This document shows positions 12,861-19,852 of a DNA stretch of 19,852 nt, in pieces; position 1 is the first letter of the stretch, and every line of letters starts with the position of its first letter. Source of the stretch: JACDAN01 sp046729215 (GTDB lineage: Bacteria; Actinomycetota; Thermoleophilia; Gaiellales; Gaiellaceae); assembly GCA_046729215.1 (NCBI GenBank), contig JBKPGE010000286.1, forward strand, positions 1 to 19,852. Reading direction: 5' to 3'. The notes beneath the pieces were generated by a model. The model made no database searches. It saw nothing but the letters and a program-made list of their open reading frames with translations, and was not told where the DNA came from. The position numbers and the translations under genes are program-made.

Positions 12861-14697
12861 GACAACTCTCACCGAACGGCTGCTTTACGCGGCCGGTGTC
12901 ATCGACGAGCTCGGCAGCGTCGATGACGGCAGCACCCAAACCGACACGCTCGTGCTGGAACGCCAGCGCGGCATCACGATCAAGTCGGCGGTCGTGTCGT
13001 TCGCGATCGACGACGTCACGGTCAACCTGATCGACACGCCCGGCCACCCGGACTTCATCGCCGAGGTGGAACGCGTGCTGAGCGTCCTCGACGGCGCAGT
13101 GCTCGTGATCTCGGCTGTGGAGGGCGTGCAGGCACAGACGAGCCTGCTGATGCGAGCGCTGCAGCGGCTGCACGTTCCAACGCTCATCTTCGTGAACAAG
13201 ATCGACCGTCTCGGGGCGGAGCCCGAACGCGTCGTGCTCGGGATAGCCGAAAGGCTCACGCCGTCGATCGTTCCGATGGGAGCCACGCGTGCCGCTCTGG
13301 CCGAGGTCCTCACGGCGAACGACGACGCGCTCCTGGCCGCGTACGTCGACGACGAAGGGAGCCTCTCGTACGACCGGCTTCAGGCTGAGCTCGCCGCTCA
13401 GACCAAGGGTGCGCTGGTGCACCCGGTGTTCTTCGGGTCGGCGATGACGGGGGCGGGGGTGGAGACACTGATGTCAGGCATCGCCGAGCTCCTGCCTTCA
13501 ACCGACGGAGGCGGCGACGGTCCCGTTACGGGAAGTGTCTTCAAGATCGAACGCGGTCCGGCCGGCGAGAAGATCGCGTTCGGCCGCATGTTCTCCGGCA
13601 CTGTCCGTACGCGTGATCGCGTGCAGTTCGGTCGAGACAGCGAGGGCAAGGTGACCGCGATCAACGTCTTCGAGCGCGGCTCGGCCGCCAAGAGCGGAGC
13701 GGTGGCCGCCGGCCAGATCGCGAAGCTCTGGGGCCTCGGCGAGGTGCAGATCGGCGATGCGATCGGGCGAGGGCGAAGCGCCCAGGAACACCATTTCGCG
13801 CCGCCGACGCTCGAGACCGCCGTCGTCCCGAGCCGCCCCGACGACAAGGGTGCGCTCCACGTCGCGCTCAGCCAGCTCGCGGAGCAGGACCCGCTGATCC
13901 GGGTACGACAGGATGACAGCCGGCAAGAGCTCTACGTCTCTCTCTACGGGGAGGTGCAGAAGGAGGTCATCCAGGCAACGCTGGCCGCCGACTTCGGCAT
14001 CGACGTCGCGTTCAGGGAGACGACGACGATCTGCATCGAGCGGCCGATCGGCACCGGTCGAGCCCTGGAGAAAGCGCCTAGGCCATTCCTGGCCACGGTC
14101 GGGCTACGCGTGGAGCCGGCTGCTGCGAACTCCGGCGTGGAATACCGGCTCGAGGTGGACCCCGGGTCTCTGCCGCTCTCGTTCCACAAAGCAGTCGAGG
14201 ACACGGTGCACGAGACGCTCCAGCAAGGACTCTACGGCTGGCAGGTCACCGACTGCATCGTCACCATGACGCATTCCGTCAGGTTGCGGCACTTCGCGAC
14301 GAGCACTCCGGCAGAGCATCGCAACCTGACGCCGCTGGTTCTGATGAGGGCGCTGAAGCAGGCCGGCACCGTCGTCTGCGAGCCGATCCACCGCTTCCGC
14401 CTCCAGGCTCCGGCTGACACGCTCGGACCGCTTCTGCCCGTCCTGGCTCGGCTCGGGGCCGTTCCCGAGCTGCCGTCGCAGAGTGGGTCGTCATTCACGC
14501 TGGAGGGCGCGATCCCGGCGGCCCGGGTGCACGAGCTGCGGCTTCGCCTTCCGAGGTTGAGTCGCGGCGAGGGCGTGCTGGAGTGCACGTTCGATCGCTA
14601 CGAAGCAGTCCGCGGGCCGACGCCGACGCGGCCACGCTGGGATCACAACCCGCTCAATCGCGAGGAGTATCTGCTGCATGTCGCTCGGCGGGTCTAG
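12808..14697 (+). CDS. TetM/Otr(A)-like ribosomal protection GTPase
   Basis: A 629-residue translational GTPase related to elongation factor G. The G motifs are intact: AHVDAGKTT (residues 12-20), RGITI switch I (54-58), DTPGH (76-80) and NKID (130-133). The C-terminal half matches domain IV of tetracycline ribosomal protection proteins: 'SFHKAVEDTVHETLQQGLYG' and WQVTDCIVTMTHS. Such proteins bind the ribosome and dislodge tetracycline, and the length fits Tet(M)/Otr(A) (about 640). Chromosomal copies in soil actinobacteria may be intrinsic resistance genes or have another ribosome-rescue role, so a resistance phenotype is not proved. TTG 12808 follows GGAGGGT. The stop TAG overlaps the stop of the TOPRIM gene on the other strand. 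Confidence 0.92.
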   Translation: MLHRTLNLGILAHVDAGKTTLTERLLYAAGVIDELGSVDDGSTQTDTLVLERQRGITIKSAVVSFAIDDVTVNLIDTPGHPDFIAEVERVLSVLDGAVLVISAVEGVQAQTSLLMRALQRLHVPTLIFVNKIDRLGAEPERVVLGIAERLTPSIVPMGATRAALAEVLTANDDALLAAYVDDEGSLSYDRLQAELAAQTKGALVHPVFFGSAMTGAGVETLMSGIAELLPSTDGGGDGPVTGSVFKIERGPAGEKIAFGRMFSGTVRTRDRVQFGRDSEGKVTAINVFERGSAAKSGAVAAGQIAKLWGLGEVQIGDAIGRGRSAQEHHFAPPTLETAVVPSRPDDKGALHVALSQLAEQDPLIRVRQDDSRQELYVSLYGEVQKEVIQATLAADFGIDVAFRETTTICIERPIGTGRALEKAPRPFLATVGLRVEPAAANSGVEYRLEVDPGSLPLSFHKAVEDTVHETLQQGLYGWQVTDCIVTMTHSVRLRHFATSTPAEHRNLTPLVLMRALKQAGTVVCEPIHRFRLQAPADTLGPLLPVLARLGAVPELPSQSGSSFTLEGAIPAARVHELRLRLPRLSRGEGVLECTFDRYEAVRGPTPTRPRWDHNPLNREEYLLHVARRV

Positions 14698-15260
14698 CCG
14701 AGCGCGGCCGAAAGGACGCCGTCAAGCGGCCGAGGGACTCGCGTGAGATCGAGCGCGTTGACGAGCAAGGTCGCATAGCGCGCCTTACGGTTCCACATGA
14801 ACCGCCAAAGCTGCTCCTCATAGCTCAATTCGCGCTTCGCGGGCTGCTTCTGGAACGTGCGAAACGCTCCGAGCTCGCCCTCGGCGGCAATCACCTGTTC
14901 GACGCCGGCGGCGCCGACGGAGCGGACCAGCTCGTCTTCGAGATCCGCGACGCACACGTAGAACCCGAGTTCCTCCATGTCGGTGCGAGTGAGGTTGGAC
15001 CCGAGGCCGCCCCGCTCGAGACCGCGCCGGAAGTCGGCTTCCTCTCCGGCGTCACACAGACCCGCGAGCCTGACGTCGAGACCGCGTGGGCCGAGCTCTT
15101 CCACGTACCTGCCAACCGCCTGGGCACCTCCGATGGGCAGGACGGAAACCCGCTCGGCTTCGAGGCTGCGGCCCCGCCGCTCGGCGAGCGTCTCCAGGGC
15201 CAGCTGGTCGCTGACCCCCTCGACGAGCACGACCGTTCGTCGGGCGCGGTCCATGGTCAC
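14694..15260 (-). CDS. Stand-alone TOPRIM-domain protein (OLD-nuclease type)
   Basis: A 188-residue protein whose N-terminal half is a TOPRIM domain: 'TVVLVEGVSDQLALETLA' has the metal-binding Glu14 with Asp18 nearby, and LAGLCDAGEE provides the second acidic cluster. The middle motif LGFYVCVADLEDELVR and the end 'TLLVNALDLTRVPRPLDGVL' are typical of the actinobacterial 'TOPRIM nucleotidyl transferase/hydrolase' family related to OLD-family nucleases. The ABC-type ATPase of true OLD proteins is missing, as is normal in this family. The activity is presumably nucleic-acid cleavage but is unproved. The start is GTG 15260 or ATG 15254, with no visible Shine-Dalgarno for either. It lies downstream of the methyltransferase but is separated by a hairpin. 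Confidence 0.82.
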   Translation of the reverse strand: MTMDRARRTVVLVEGVSDQLALETLAERRGRSLEAERVSVLPIGGAQAVGRYVEELGPRGLDVRLAGLCDAGEEADFRRGLERGGLGSNLTRTDMEELGFYVCVADLEDELVRSVGAAGVEQVIAAEGELGAFRTFQKQPAKRELSYEEQLWRFMWNRKARYATLLVNALDLTRVPRPLDGVLSAALG

Positions 15261-15288
15261 CGCACGTTAGAGGCGCTTCGAAACTGCG

Positions 15289-15319
15289 GGACGGCTGGGT
15301 GGGGATCGCCCAGCCGTCC
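15289..15319 (-). terminator. Strong 11-bp hairpin between the methyltransferase and TOPRIM genes
   Basis: GGACGGCTGGG and CCCAGCCGTCC are a perfect 11-bp inverted repeat around a 9-nt loop, about 60 nt beyond the methyltransferase stop. On the minus strand it is followed by GCAGTTTCG, a short T run only. It is probably a terminator of the methyltransferase transcript, but could be an operator or leader structure for the TOPRIM gene. Confidence 0.5.
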
Positions 15320-15377
15320 GGCAACAGCGGCAGCTCGTGCATCCGAGCCCGGTGGAGATCGCCGCGTGATCGGTTAG

Positions 15378-16109
15378 CTACGCGTCGAGCTCCCAGACCG
15401 AGACGTGCTTGCGGCTCTCGCTCGTGAACGGTTCCCGTTGCCAATCGCTCCAGCGCTCGCGCAGGCTCATCCCGGCGAGACGCGCCATGAGGTCAAGCTC
15501 CGCCGGCCAGACGTAGCGAAACGGCACCGAGTGGAGTTCGAGCTTGCCGTCAACGACCGAGTAATGATGGGAGATAAGCCCCTGGGACGCGACGTCGTAC
15601 TCGTCGAAGCCGAGGTGCGTCTCGCTCACGTCGAACGCCCGGATCGTCTCGCCCGGCGGGACCCGCTGGAGCTGCGGAACGCCGACCTCGATCACGAAGC
15701 AGCCACCCGGCTCGAGATGCAAAGCGACATTCTGGAAGCAAGCGACCTGCTCATCTTGTGTCGTCAGGTTGTGGATCGTGTTGAAGACGAGGTAGGCGAC
15801 CGAGAACCTCCCGTCGACCCTCGTCGTGGCGAAGTCGCCGATCGTGACCTCGATGTTCTCGGCGCCGGGCTTGGCCCGCAGCCGCGCCACCATCGCCTCG
15901 GAGAGGTCGATTCCGTGAACACGTATGCCGCGTTTTGCGAGCGGCAGGGCGACCCGACCCGTCCCGATCCCGAGCTCGAGCGCGGCGCCGGAGCCGACTA
16001 GCTCGGCGAGGAAGTCGACAACCGGGTCGACGGCGGCAGGTTCGAACATGTCGGCGGACGACTCGTCGTACCGCTCCGCGACGCGCTCACCGAAGTGGTC
16101 CTCGGGCAT
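15378..16109 (-). CDS. Class I SAM-dependent methyltransferase
   Basis: A 243-residue methyltransferase with the class I Rossmann fold. Motif I is LELGIGTGR (about residues 44-52), followed by 'GIRVHGIDLSEAMVARLRAK' (ribose-binding acidic strand end), VTIGDFA and 'FSVAYLVFNTIHNLTTQDEQ' (motif IV region), and LEPGGCFVIEVGVPQL. It uses S-adenosylmethionine in the cytosol; the C-terminal part, rich in aromatic residues, should set the substrate, which I cannot name. ATG 16109 has no Shine-Dalgarno upstream, so it may be leaderless. It is divergent from the DHFR-like gene at 16154 with only 44 bp between the starts. Confidence 0.9.
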   Translation of the reverse strand: MPEDHFGERVAERYDESSADMFEPAAVDPVVDFLAELVGSGAALELGIGTGRVALPLAKRGIRVHGIDLSEAMVARLRAKPGAENIEVTIGDFATTRVDGRFSVAYLVFNTIHNLTTQDEQVACFQNVALHLEPGGCFVIEVGVPQLQRVPPGETIRAFDVSETHLGFDEYDVASQGLISHHYSVVDGKLELHSVPFRYVWPAELDLMARLAGMSLRERWSDWQREPFTSESRKHVSVWELDA

Positions 16110-16153
16110 GTAGGCAGTCTGTCAAAGGCAATCGACGACCGAAGGAGCGACAG

Positions 16154-16741
16154 ATGCAGATCCGTGCCCGTATGAGCATGAGCGCCGACGGCTATGTGAC
16201 AACACCCAGCGGATGGCCGGCGCTGACCGCCGACTCCGCCTTCGTGTCCGGCGAGAGCCACGGCATTCGTGAGTTCCTTGAGAGCTGCGAAGCGGCGCTC
16301 ATGGGCCGCACGACGTTCGAGCCTGCTCTCACGAACGAGCGGTGGCCGTGGCCGAACCTGAACGTGTTCGTGCTCGGCTCGCACCGCCCGGCCGGCACCC
16401 CCGACGACGTCGTGGTCGAAAGCGATCCGGAGGAGCTGCTCGAAAAGCTCCGGGCGGCGAACGAGGGTGGCGATGTCCACCTGGTCGGCGGCCCGCGCAC
16501 GATCGAGGCGTTTCGTGTCCTCGGAGCGCTCGACACGCTCGAGCTCGTCGTCCTGCCGGTGTTCTTTGGCGGTGGGATGCAGCTGACGCCCTCGGTCAGT
16601 CCCGACGCCGGGCTGACGTTCGAACGTCAGCGTGCGCTTCCGGGCGGCTCGGTGGAGATCGTCTATGCCGTGAGCAGGGAAGCGGGCACATCGCGGGCGC
16701 GCGAAGCGGATTGGGCGCCGGCTTCGCAACGCCAGAGCTGA
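16154..16741 (+). CDS. Dihydrofolate-reductase-like (RibD C-terminal domain) protein, second copy
   Basis: A 195-residue member of the DHFR/RibD-C superfamily. It opens with 'MQIRARMSMSADGYVTTPSG' and contains ALMGRTTFEPAL, DVHLVGGPRTIEAFRVLGALD and 'LELVVLPVFFGGGMQLTP', which match the family layout seen in the protein at 7509-8090 although the two are clearly divergent. It is presumably an NAD(P)H-dependent reductase of unknown substrate. ATG 16154 follows AAGGAG by 6 nt; a frame extension to the left is antisense to the methyltransferase and is rejected. The last 15 or so residues (GTSRAREADWAPASQRQS) are unlike the family. The alpha/beta hydrolase gene follows after 5 bp. Confidence 0.88.
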   Translation: MQIRARMSMSADGYVTTPSGWPALTADSAFVSGESHGIREFLESCEAALMGRTTFEPALTNERWPWPNLNVFVLGSHRPAGTPDDVVVESDPEELLEKLRAANEGGDVHLVGGPRTIEAFRVLGALDTLELVVLPVFFGGGMQLTPSVSPDAGLTFERQRALPGGSVEIVYAVSREAGTSRAREADWAPASQRQS

Positions 16742-16746
16742 CCTCG

Positions 16747-17406
16747 ATGGCCACGTATGCGTTCATTCACGGTGCCGGCGACGTTGGTTGGTTCTGGCAT
16801 CTCGTGGGCGGCGAGCTGCGTGACCGAGGCCACGAGGTGGTGGCACCGGACCTCCCGTGCGAGGACGACTCGGCCGGACTGTCGGAGTACGCGGACGCAG
16901 TGCTCGACGCGATCGGCGACCGCGCCGAGCTGATCGTGGTCGCGCAGTCGTTCGGCGGGTTCACCGCGCCGCTGGTCTGCGACCGGACACCCGCGGAGCT
17001 GCTTGTCTTGGTCGCGGGGATGATCCCGTCCCCGGGAGAGGCGCCTCGGGACTGGTGGGCGAATACCGGCTACGAGCACGAGAGCCGCGCGGGCGACGAC
17101 GACGAGATCGCGATCTTCTACCACGACGTTCCGCCGGAGCTGGCGGCGGAGGCGTTGAAGCGAGCGCGTGGGCAGTCGGAGACGCCGACGCGCGAGCCGT
17201 GGCCTCTCGAGGCTTGGCCTAATGTTCCCACGCGGTTCGTGCTTTGCCGCGACGACCGCCTCTTTCCCGCCGATTTCCTCGGCCGCGTGGTCGAGGAGCG
17301 CTTGGGCATTGCCCCCGACGAGATGGACGGCGGACACTGCGTCGCGCTCAGCCGCCCGAAGGAGCTTGCGGAACGTCTCGAGGCATACCGTGACGATCGA
17401 CGCTGA
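16747..17406 (+). CDS. Alpha/beta-hydrolase-fold protein (salicylate-esterase-like)
   Basis: A 219-residue alpha/beta hydrolase. It has the oxyanion-hole segment 'TYAFIHGAGDVGWFWHLV', the nucleophile elbow VVAQSFGGF with Ser68 (an A-x-S-x-G form), acidic residues Asp169/Asp170 in LCRDDRLFP and the catalytic His197 in DGGHCVALS. The compact form resembles plant-type methyl-salicylate esterases and their bacterial relatives; the substrate is an ester or similar bond and is unknown. ATG 16747 is 5 bp after the DHFR-like stop. Its 3' end overlaps the ankyrin gene by 17 nt, so the three plus-strand genes 16154-18106 look like one operon. Confidence 0.88.
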   Translation: MATYAFIHGAGDVGWFWHLVGGELRDRGHEVVAPDLPCEDDSAGLSEYADAVLDAIGDRAELIVVAQSFGGFTAPLVCDRTPAELLVLVAGMIPSPGEAPRDWWANTGYEHESRAGDDDEIAIFYHDVPPELAAEALKRARGQSETPTREPWPLEAWPNVPTRFVLCRDDRLFPADFLGRVVEERLGIAPDEMDGGHCVALSRPKELAERLEAYRDDRR

Positions 17407-18106
17407 GGCTCCACTCGCCGTCGCCCTTGTCGAGGCGATCCACAAGGGAGATCTGCCGGCCCTGAAGCAGCTCCTTGACGAGAATCCCGGCTTCGCTGCG
17501 GCCCGACTCGGCGACGAGGCCATGTCGCGGGCGCTCTTGCACGTCGCGACGGACTGGCCAGGCCACTTTCCCAACGTCGCGGCGACGATCGCGGCGCTGG
17601 TCGAGGCCGGAGCCGACGTAAACGCTCGCTTCCGAGGACGGCACGCCGAGACTCCGCTCCACTGGGCGGCCAGCAGCAACGACGTGGAGGCGCTCGACGC
17701 ACTGCTCGATTCGGGCGCCGATATCGAGGCAGGCGGCGGCGTCATCGGCGGCGGCACTCCTTTGGCGGACGCACGGGCGTTCCTGCAGTGGGAGGCGGCC
17801 TACCGGCTGGTCGAGCGTGGCGCGGAGACGACGCTGAGCGATGCCGCGACGCTCGGGCTAATGGACCGCCTTGACGAAAACCTGGACCAGGAGCCCTCCG
17901 CCGACGAGATCAACGCTGCCTTCTGGGGTGCCTGCCATGGCGGGCAGCAGGGCGCGGCGGAGTACCTGCTCGACCGGGGCGCAGACATCAACTGGATCCC
18001 ATACTGGGAACCGTTGACACCGCTCGACGCCGCCGAGCGAAGCGCCGCCGGCGAGCTCGTCGAGTGGCTGCAAGCTCGCGGCGCCAGGCCCGCAAGCGAG
18101 CTCTAG
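17390..18106 (+). CDS. Ankyrin-repeat protein
   Basis: A 238-residue cytosolic protein made mainly of ankyrin repeats, which form a stacked helix-turn-helix surface for protein binding. Recognisable repeats include 'IAALVEAGADVNARFRGRHA', ETPLHWAASSNDVEALDALL-DSGADIEAGGG, and near the end GACHGGQQGAAEYLLDRGADIN followed by PLTPLDAAERSAAGELVEWL. The N-terminal repeat (LVEAIHKGDLPALKQLLDEN) is a capping unit. Such small ankyrin proteins are common in actinobacteria and partners are not known. The start is GTG 17390 inside the hydrolase gene, after GAGG at a suitable distance. The stop lies 2 bp from the stop of the convergent glycosyltransferase gene. Confidence 0.88.
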   Translation: MTIDAEAPLAVALVEAIHKGDLPALKQLLDENPGFAAARLGDEAMSRALLHVATDWPGHFPNVAATIAALVEAGADVNARFRGRHAETPLHWAASSNDVEALDALLDSGADIEAGGGVIGGGTPLADARAFLQWEAAYRLVERGAETTLSDAATLGLMDRLDENLDQEPSADEINAAFWGACHGGQQGAAEYLLDRGADINWIPYWEPLTPLDAAERSAAGELVEWLQARGARPASEL

Positions 18107-18108
18107 CT

Positions 18109-19319
18109 TCAGAGCAACTCGGCGATGAGGGCGCCCGCTCGCTCGGCGCCGTCGCGCTCGACAGGGCGGTAATCGACCTCGCGCCCGATCTCCTGGGCGA
18201 TCGCGTCGGCGATCGTCTCGGGCGTCTCGACCTCGAAGTCCATCACGCGTCCAGCGCCGTAGCGCCCAAGCCGGTGGCGCACGTGGAAGTTCTGCTCGAA
18301 GTGGTGAAGGAGCGGGAAGTAGAGGAACGGCCGCCGGTTGGCGGTCAGCTCCATGCACGTCGTCAGCCCGCCTTGCACGACTGCAAGGTCGCAGGCGGCG
18401 AGATGCCGGTACAGCTGGTGCACGTAGGCGCGCACTTCGAGGCCCGTCGTATTGCGGGAGCGTGGCCGGATCGATCCGCGGGCCGGCGACGACGACCATG
18501 CGCGGCGCGGGAACCCTCTCCTTCGCCTTCGGGAATGCCTCGATCACGCGCCGCAGCAGGTGCCCGCCGACGCCCGAGCCGCCGACGGTGACGATGCAGA
18601 CCTGCACGTCGTCGCGGTAACCGAGCTCGTGACGCAACGCGGCGCGATCGGCGAAGTCGGCGGGATCGAAGCCGGTGACGTAGCCCGCGAAGGCGAAGTG
18701 CTCGCGCGTCCAGTCGCGCATCCGCGGCAGCTCTGGCCCGAACGCGTCGGGGACGATGTCATCGTCGTTGCCGACATAGATCGCGCGGTCGCGGAGCCGC
18801 GGGAAGCGCGCGATGTGCTCGATCATCTCCGCGTTGTAGTCCGCGGTGACGAAAGCCTCGCGCTCCTCGCGGTCGGGCATCGGTAGCCAGCCGACGAAGT
18901 CCGTCAGCCAGACGTAGGCAGCGTGCTTCTGCTCGGGATTCTCGTGCAAGTAGTAGTCGAGCTCCCACGCCTCGTCGCCGATCCAGAGGGCGTAGTGGTC
19001 GTCGCGCACCAGGTCGTGGAAGACCATGAAGTTCGCGAGGAGGATCTCGTCCATTCGCCGGATCGCCTGGAAGCAGTGCAGGTCGTGCTCGGCGGACTCG
19101 CTCTCGATATGGCCCGACTCGTTCGCCACGAAGGTGCTCGCCGGGTGGATCCGCTCGCCGCGCGCTTCGAGCACGGCTGTCACGGGGTGCTGCGCGATCC
19201 AGTCGATCTCGAGGTCGGGATGCAGCTTGCGCAGCTCGTCGGCGATCGCCGCATCGCGCTGGGCGTGGCCGAGCCCGATCGGGGAGGAGATATAGAGCGC
19301 GCGCTTCCGCCGTGATTTC
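18109..19319 (-). CDS. GT-B glycosyltransferase (MurG/UGT-like), frameshifted, apparently fused to the hydrolase upstream
   Basis: This is a GT-B-fold glycosyltransferase of about 400 residues. The N-domain begins RRKRALYISSPIGLGHAQRD and continues 'ADELRKLHPDLEIDWIAQHP', HIESESAEHDLHCFQAIRR and 'VTVGGSGVGGHLLRRVIEA'. The C-domain has the donor-binding signature DLAVVQGGLTTCMELTANRR and then 'FLYFPLLHHFEQNFHVRHRL', as in MGT/MurG-like enzymes. The sugar and acceptor are unknown. The frame is broken at a GGG run (18443-18445): reading GG instead restores 'YDGLEVRAYVHQLYRHL'. A second break at the G run 19319-19322 separates it from the hydrolase; adding one G joins both in one long ORF without any start codon needed. 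TGA is at 18109-18111. Confidence 0.82.
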
Positions 19320-19852
19320 CCCGAATCCAGCGCCGGGCCGGCTTTGCCGGAACGACGAAGTCTCGGAGCAGCAGGTTGACCTTGACTGGATCGCGGAGGT
19401 GCGGCGCGTGTCCGGATCCCTCGAGGACAACAAGGTTGCCGCCTGTCTGCTCGGCGAACGCCGCACCGCGCGAGACCGAGGCGATCGCGTCGCTGTCCCC
19501 GTGGATCACCAACACCGGGCAGCGGACGCGCCGACAGAGGGCGCGCGACTCCTCCGGCGTCAGCCCCGGCGCGTACTGCGTGGCGAGCATCGTCTCGGCG
19601 TCGGTCTCGAGCCCCCAAGCGACGGCGTCCTCGACCGGCTTTGTGGAGTGGGGCTGCGTGAACATCTTCGACATGAAGAACTCGACCCAATCGCGGTAGT
19701 CGCGGAGCCACTGGAACCGGTTGTGCTTCGCCCAGCCCTCGTCCGTGTCGTACTCGGTATCGAAGTCGTAGACGGCTCGCTCCGGGAGCGGCTCACCGCC
19801 GCCCACGAACGACGGACCAATGAAGATCGCGCCCTCGATGCGCTCCGGCAGC
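19320..19852 (-). CDS. Alpha/beta hydrolase domain, partial at the right edge, likely the N-terminal part of the glycosyltransferase fusion
   Basis: This frame is open from the window edge. It carries the C-terminal half of an alpha/beta hydrolase: 'LPERIEGAIFIGPSFVGGGE' near the edge, a lid-like helical insertion with FDTEYDTDEGWAKHN, then 'PVLVIHGDSDAIASVSRGAA' (catalytic Asp strand) and LEGSGHAPHLRDP (catalytic His). The nucleophile serine lies outside the window. After VNLLLRDFVVPAKPARRW the frame should continue into the glycosyltransferase but is missing one G (run at 19319-19322); as sequenced it drifts on to a stop at about 19180. With the repair the product is a single two-domain protein. 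Confidence 0.8.

Noticed and set aside
18100..18115. Hairpin GCTCT-N6-AGAGC between the ankyrin and glycosyltransferase stops
   Set aside because: A stem of only 5 bp without a T tract is too weak to call a terminator.
1..19852. CRISPR arrays, tRNA/rRNA genes, insertion sequences, prophage or defence systems
   Set aside because: I saw no regularly spaced repeats, tRNA-like cloverleaf, rRNA segment, transposase, integrase or terminal inverted repeats. The TOPRIM protein and methyltransferase are adjacent but separated by a hairpin, and neither has features of a restriction-modification pair.

Overview
This is a 19.9 kb stretch of high-GC bacterial chromosome with densely packed genes, several GTG/TTG starts and overlapping start/stop codons. 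The protein families (DUF2630, NhaA with a C-terminal thioredoxin-like domain, an ECF42-type sigma factor with a DGPF/YCII partner, an Otr(A)/Tet(M)-like ribosomal protection protein) suggest Actinomycetota, perhaps the Thermoleophilia. That placement is inference from gene content. I see no rRNA, tRNA, CRISPR array, insertion sequence, phage or plasmid genes.

Layout. 1-1010: the 3' end of an unidentified gene, then an ArsR-type repressor and an AHSA1/SRPBCC protein as an overlapping minus-strand pair with an AT-rich imperfect palindrome upstream. 1066-3205: DUF2630 protein and an NhaA antiporter fused to a DsbA-like domain. 3238-8090: a phosphate-themed block, with an exported glycerophosphodiester phosphodiesterase divergent from polyphosphate kinase (ppk1), a CYTH-domain protein and a dihydrofolate-reductase-like protein. 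8103-10147: a minus-strand cluster of ECF42 sigma factor, DGPF/YCII protein and a wrecked PhnB-like VOC gene. 10230-12703: a DUF2231 membrane protein divergent from a small four-helix membrane protein, a flavin/NAD(P) reductase and a metallo-beta-lactamase-fold protein, possibly a membrane redox unit. 12808-14697: TetM-like GTPase with a well-formed overlapping upstream ORF. 14694-16109: TOPRIM protein and SAM methyltransferase on the minus strand. 16154-18106: a second DHFR-like protein, an alpha/beta hydrolase and an ankyrin-repeat protein. 18109-19852: an alpha/beta hydrolase apparently fused to a GT-B glycosyltransferase, running off the right edge and carrying two compensating frameshifts.

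The most notable theme is local damage. The sigma factor has no ATG/GTG/TTG at its true N-terminus but has a perfect Shine-Dalgarno ahead of an ATC. The PhnB-like gene needs four one-base insertions and the repair of one stop. The hydrolase-glycosyltransferase gene needs one insertion and one deletion, both in G runs. The NhaA gene would gain a clean ATG start by losing one G. Either the assembly keeps indel errors, or the ECF42 cluster and the glycosyltransferase are decaying. The long ORFs elsewhere (ppk1, TetM-like, the body of NhaA) are intact, so the damage is not uniform. The best candidates for undescribed biology are the small membrane protein/reductase/DUF2231 unit and the hydrolase-glycosyltransferase fusion; neither can be given a function from sequence alone.
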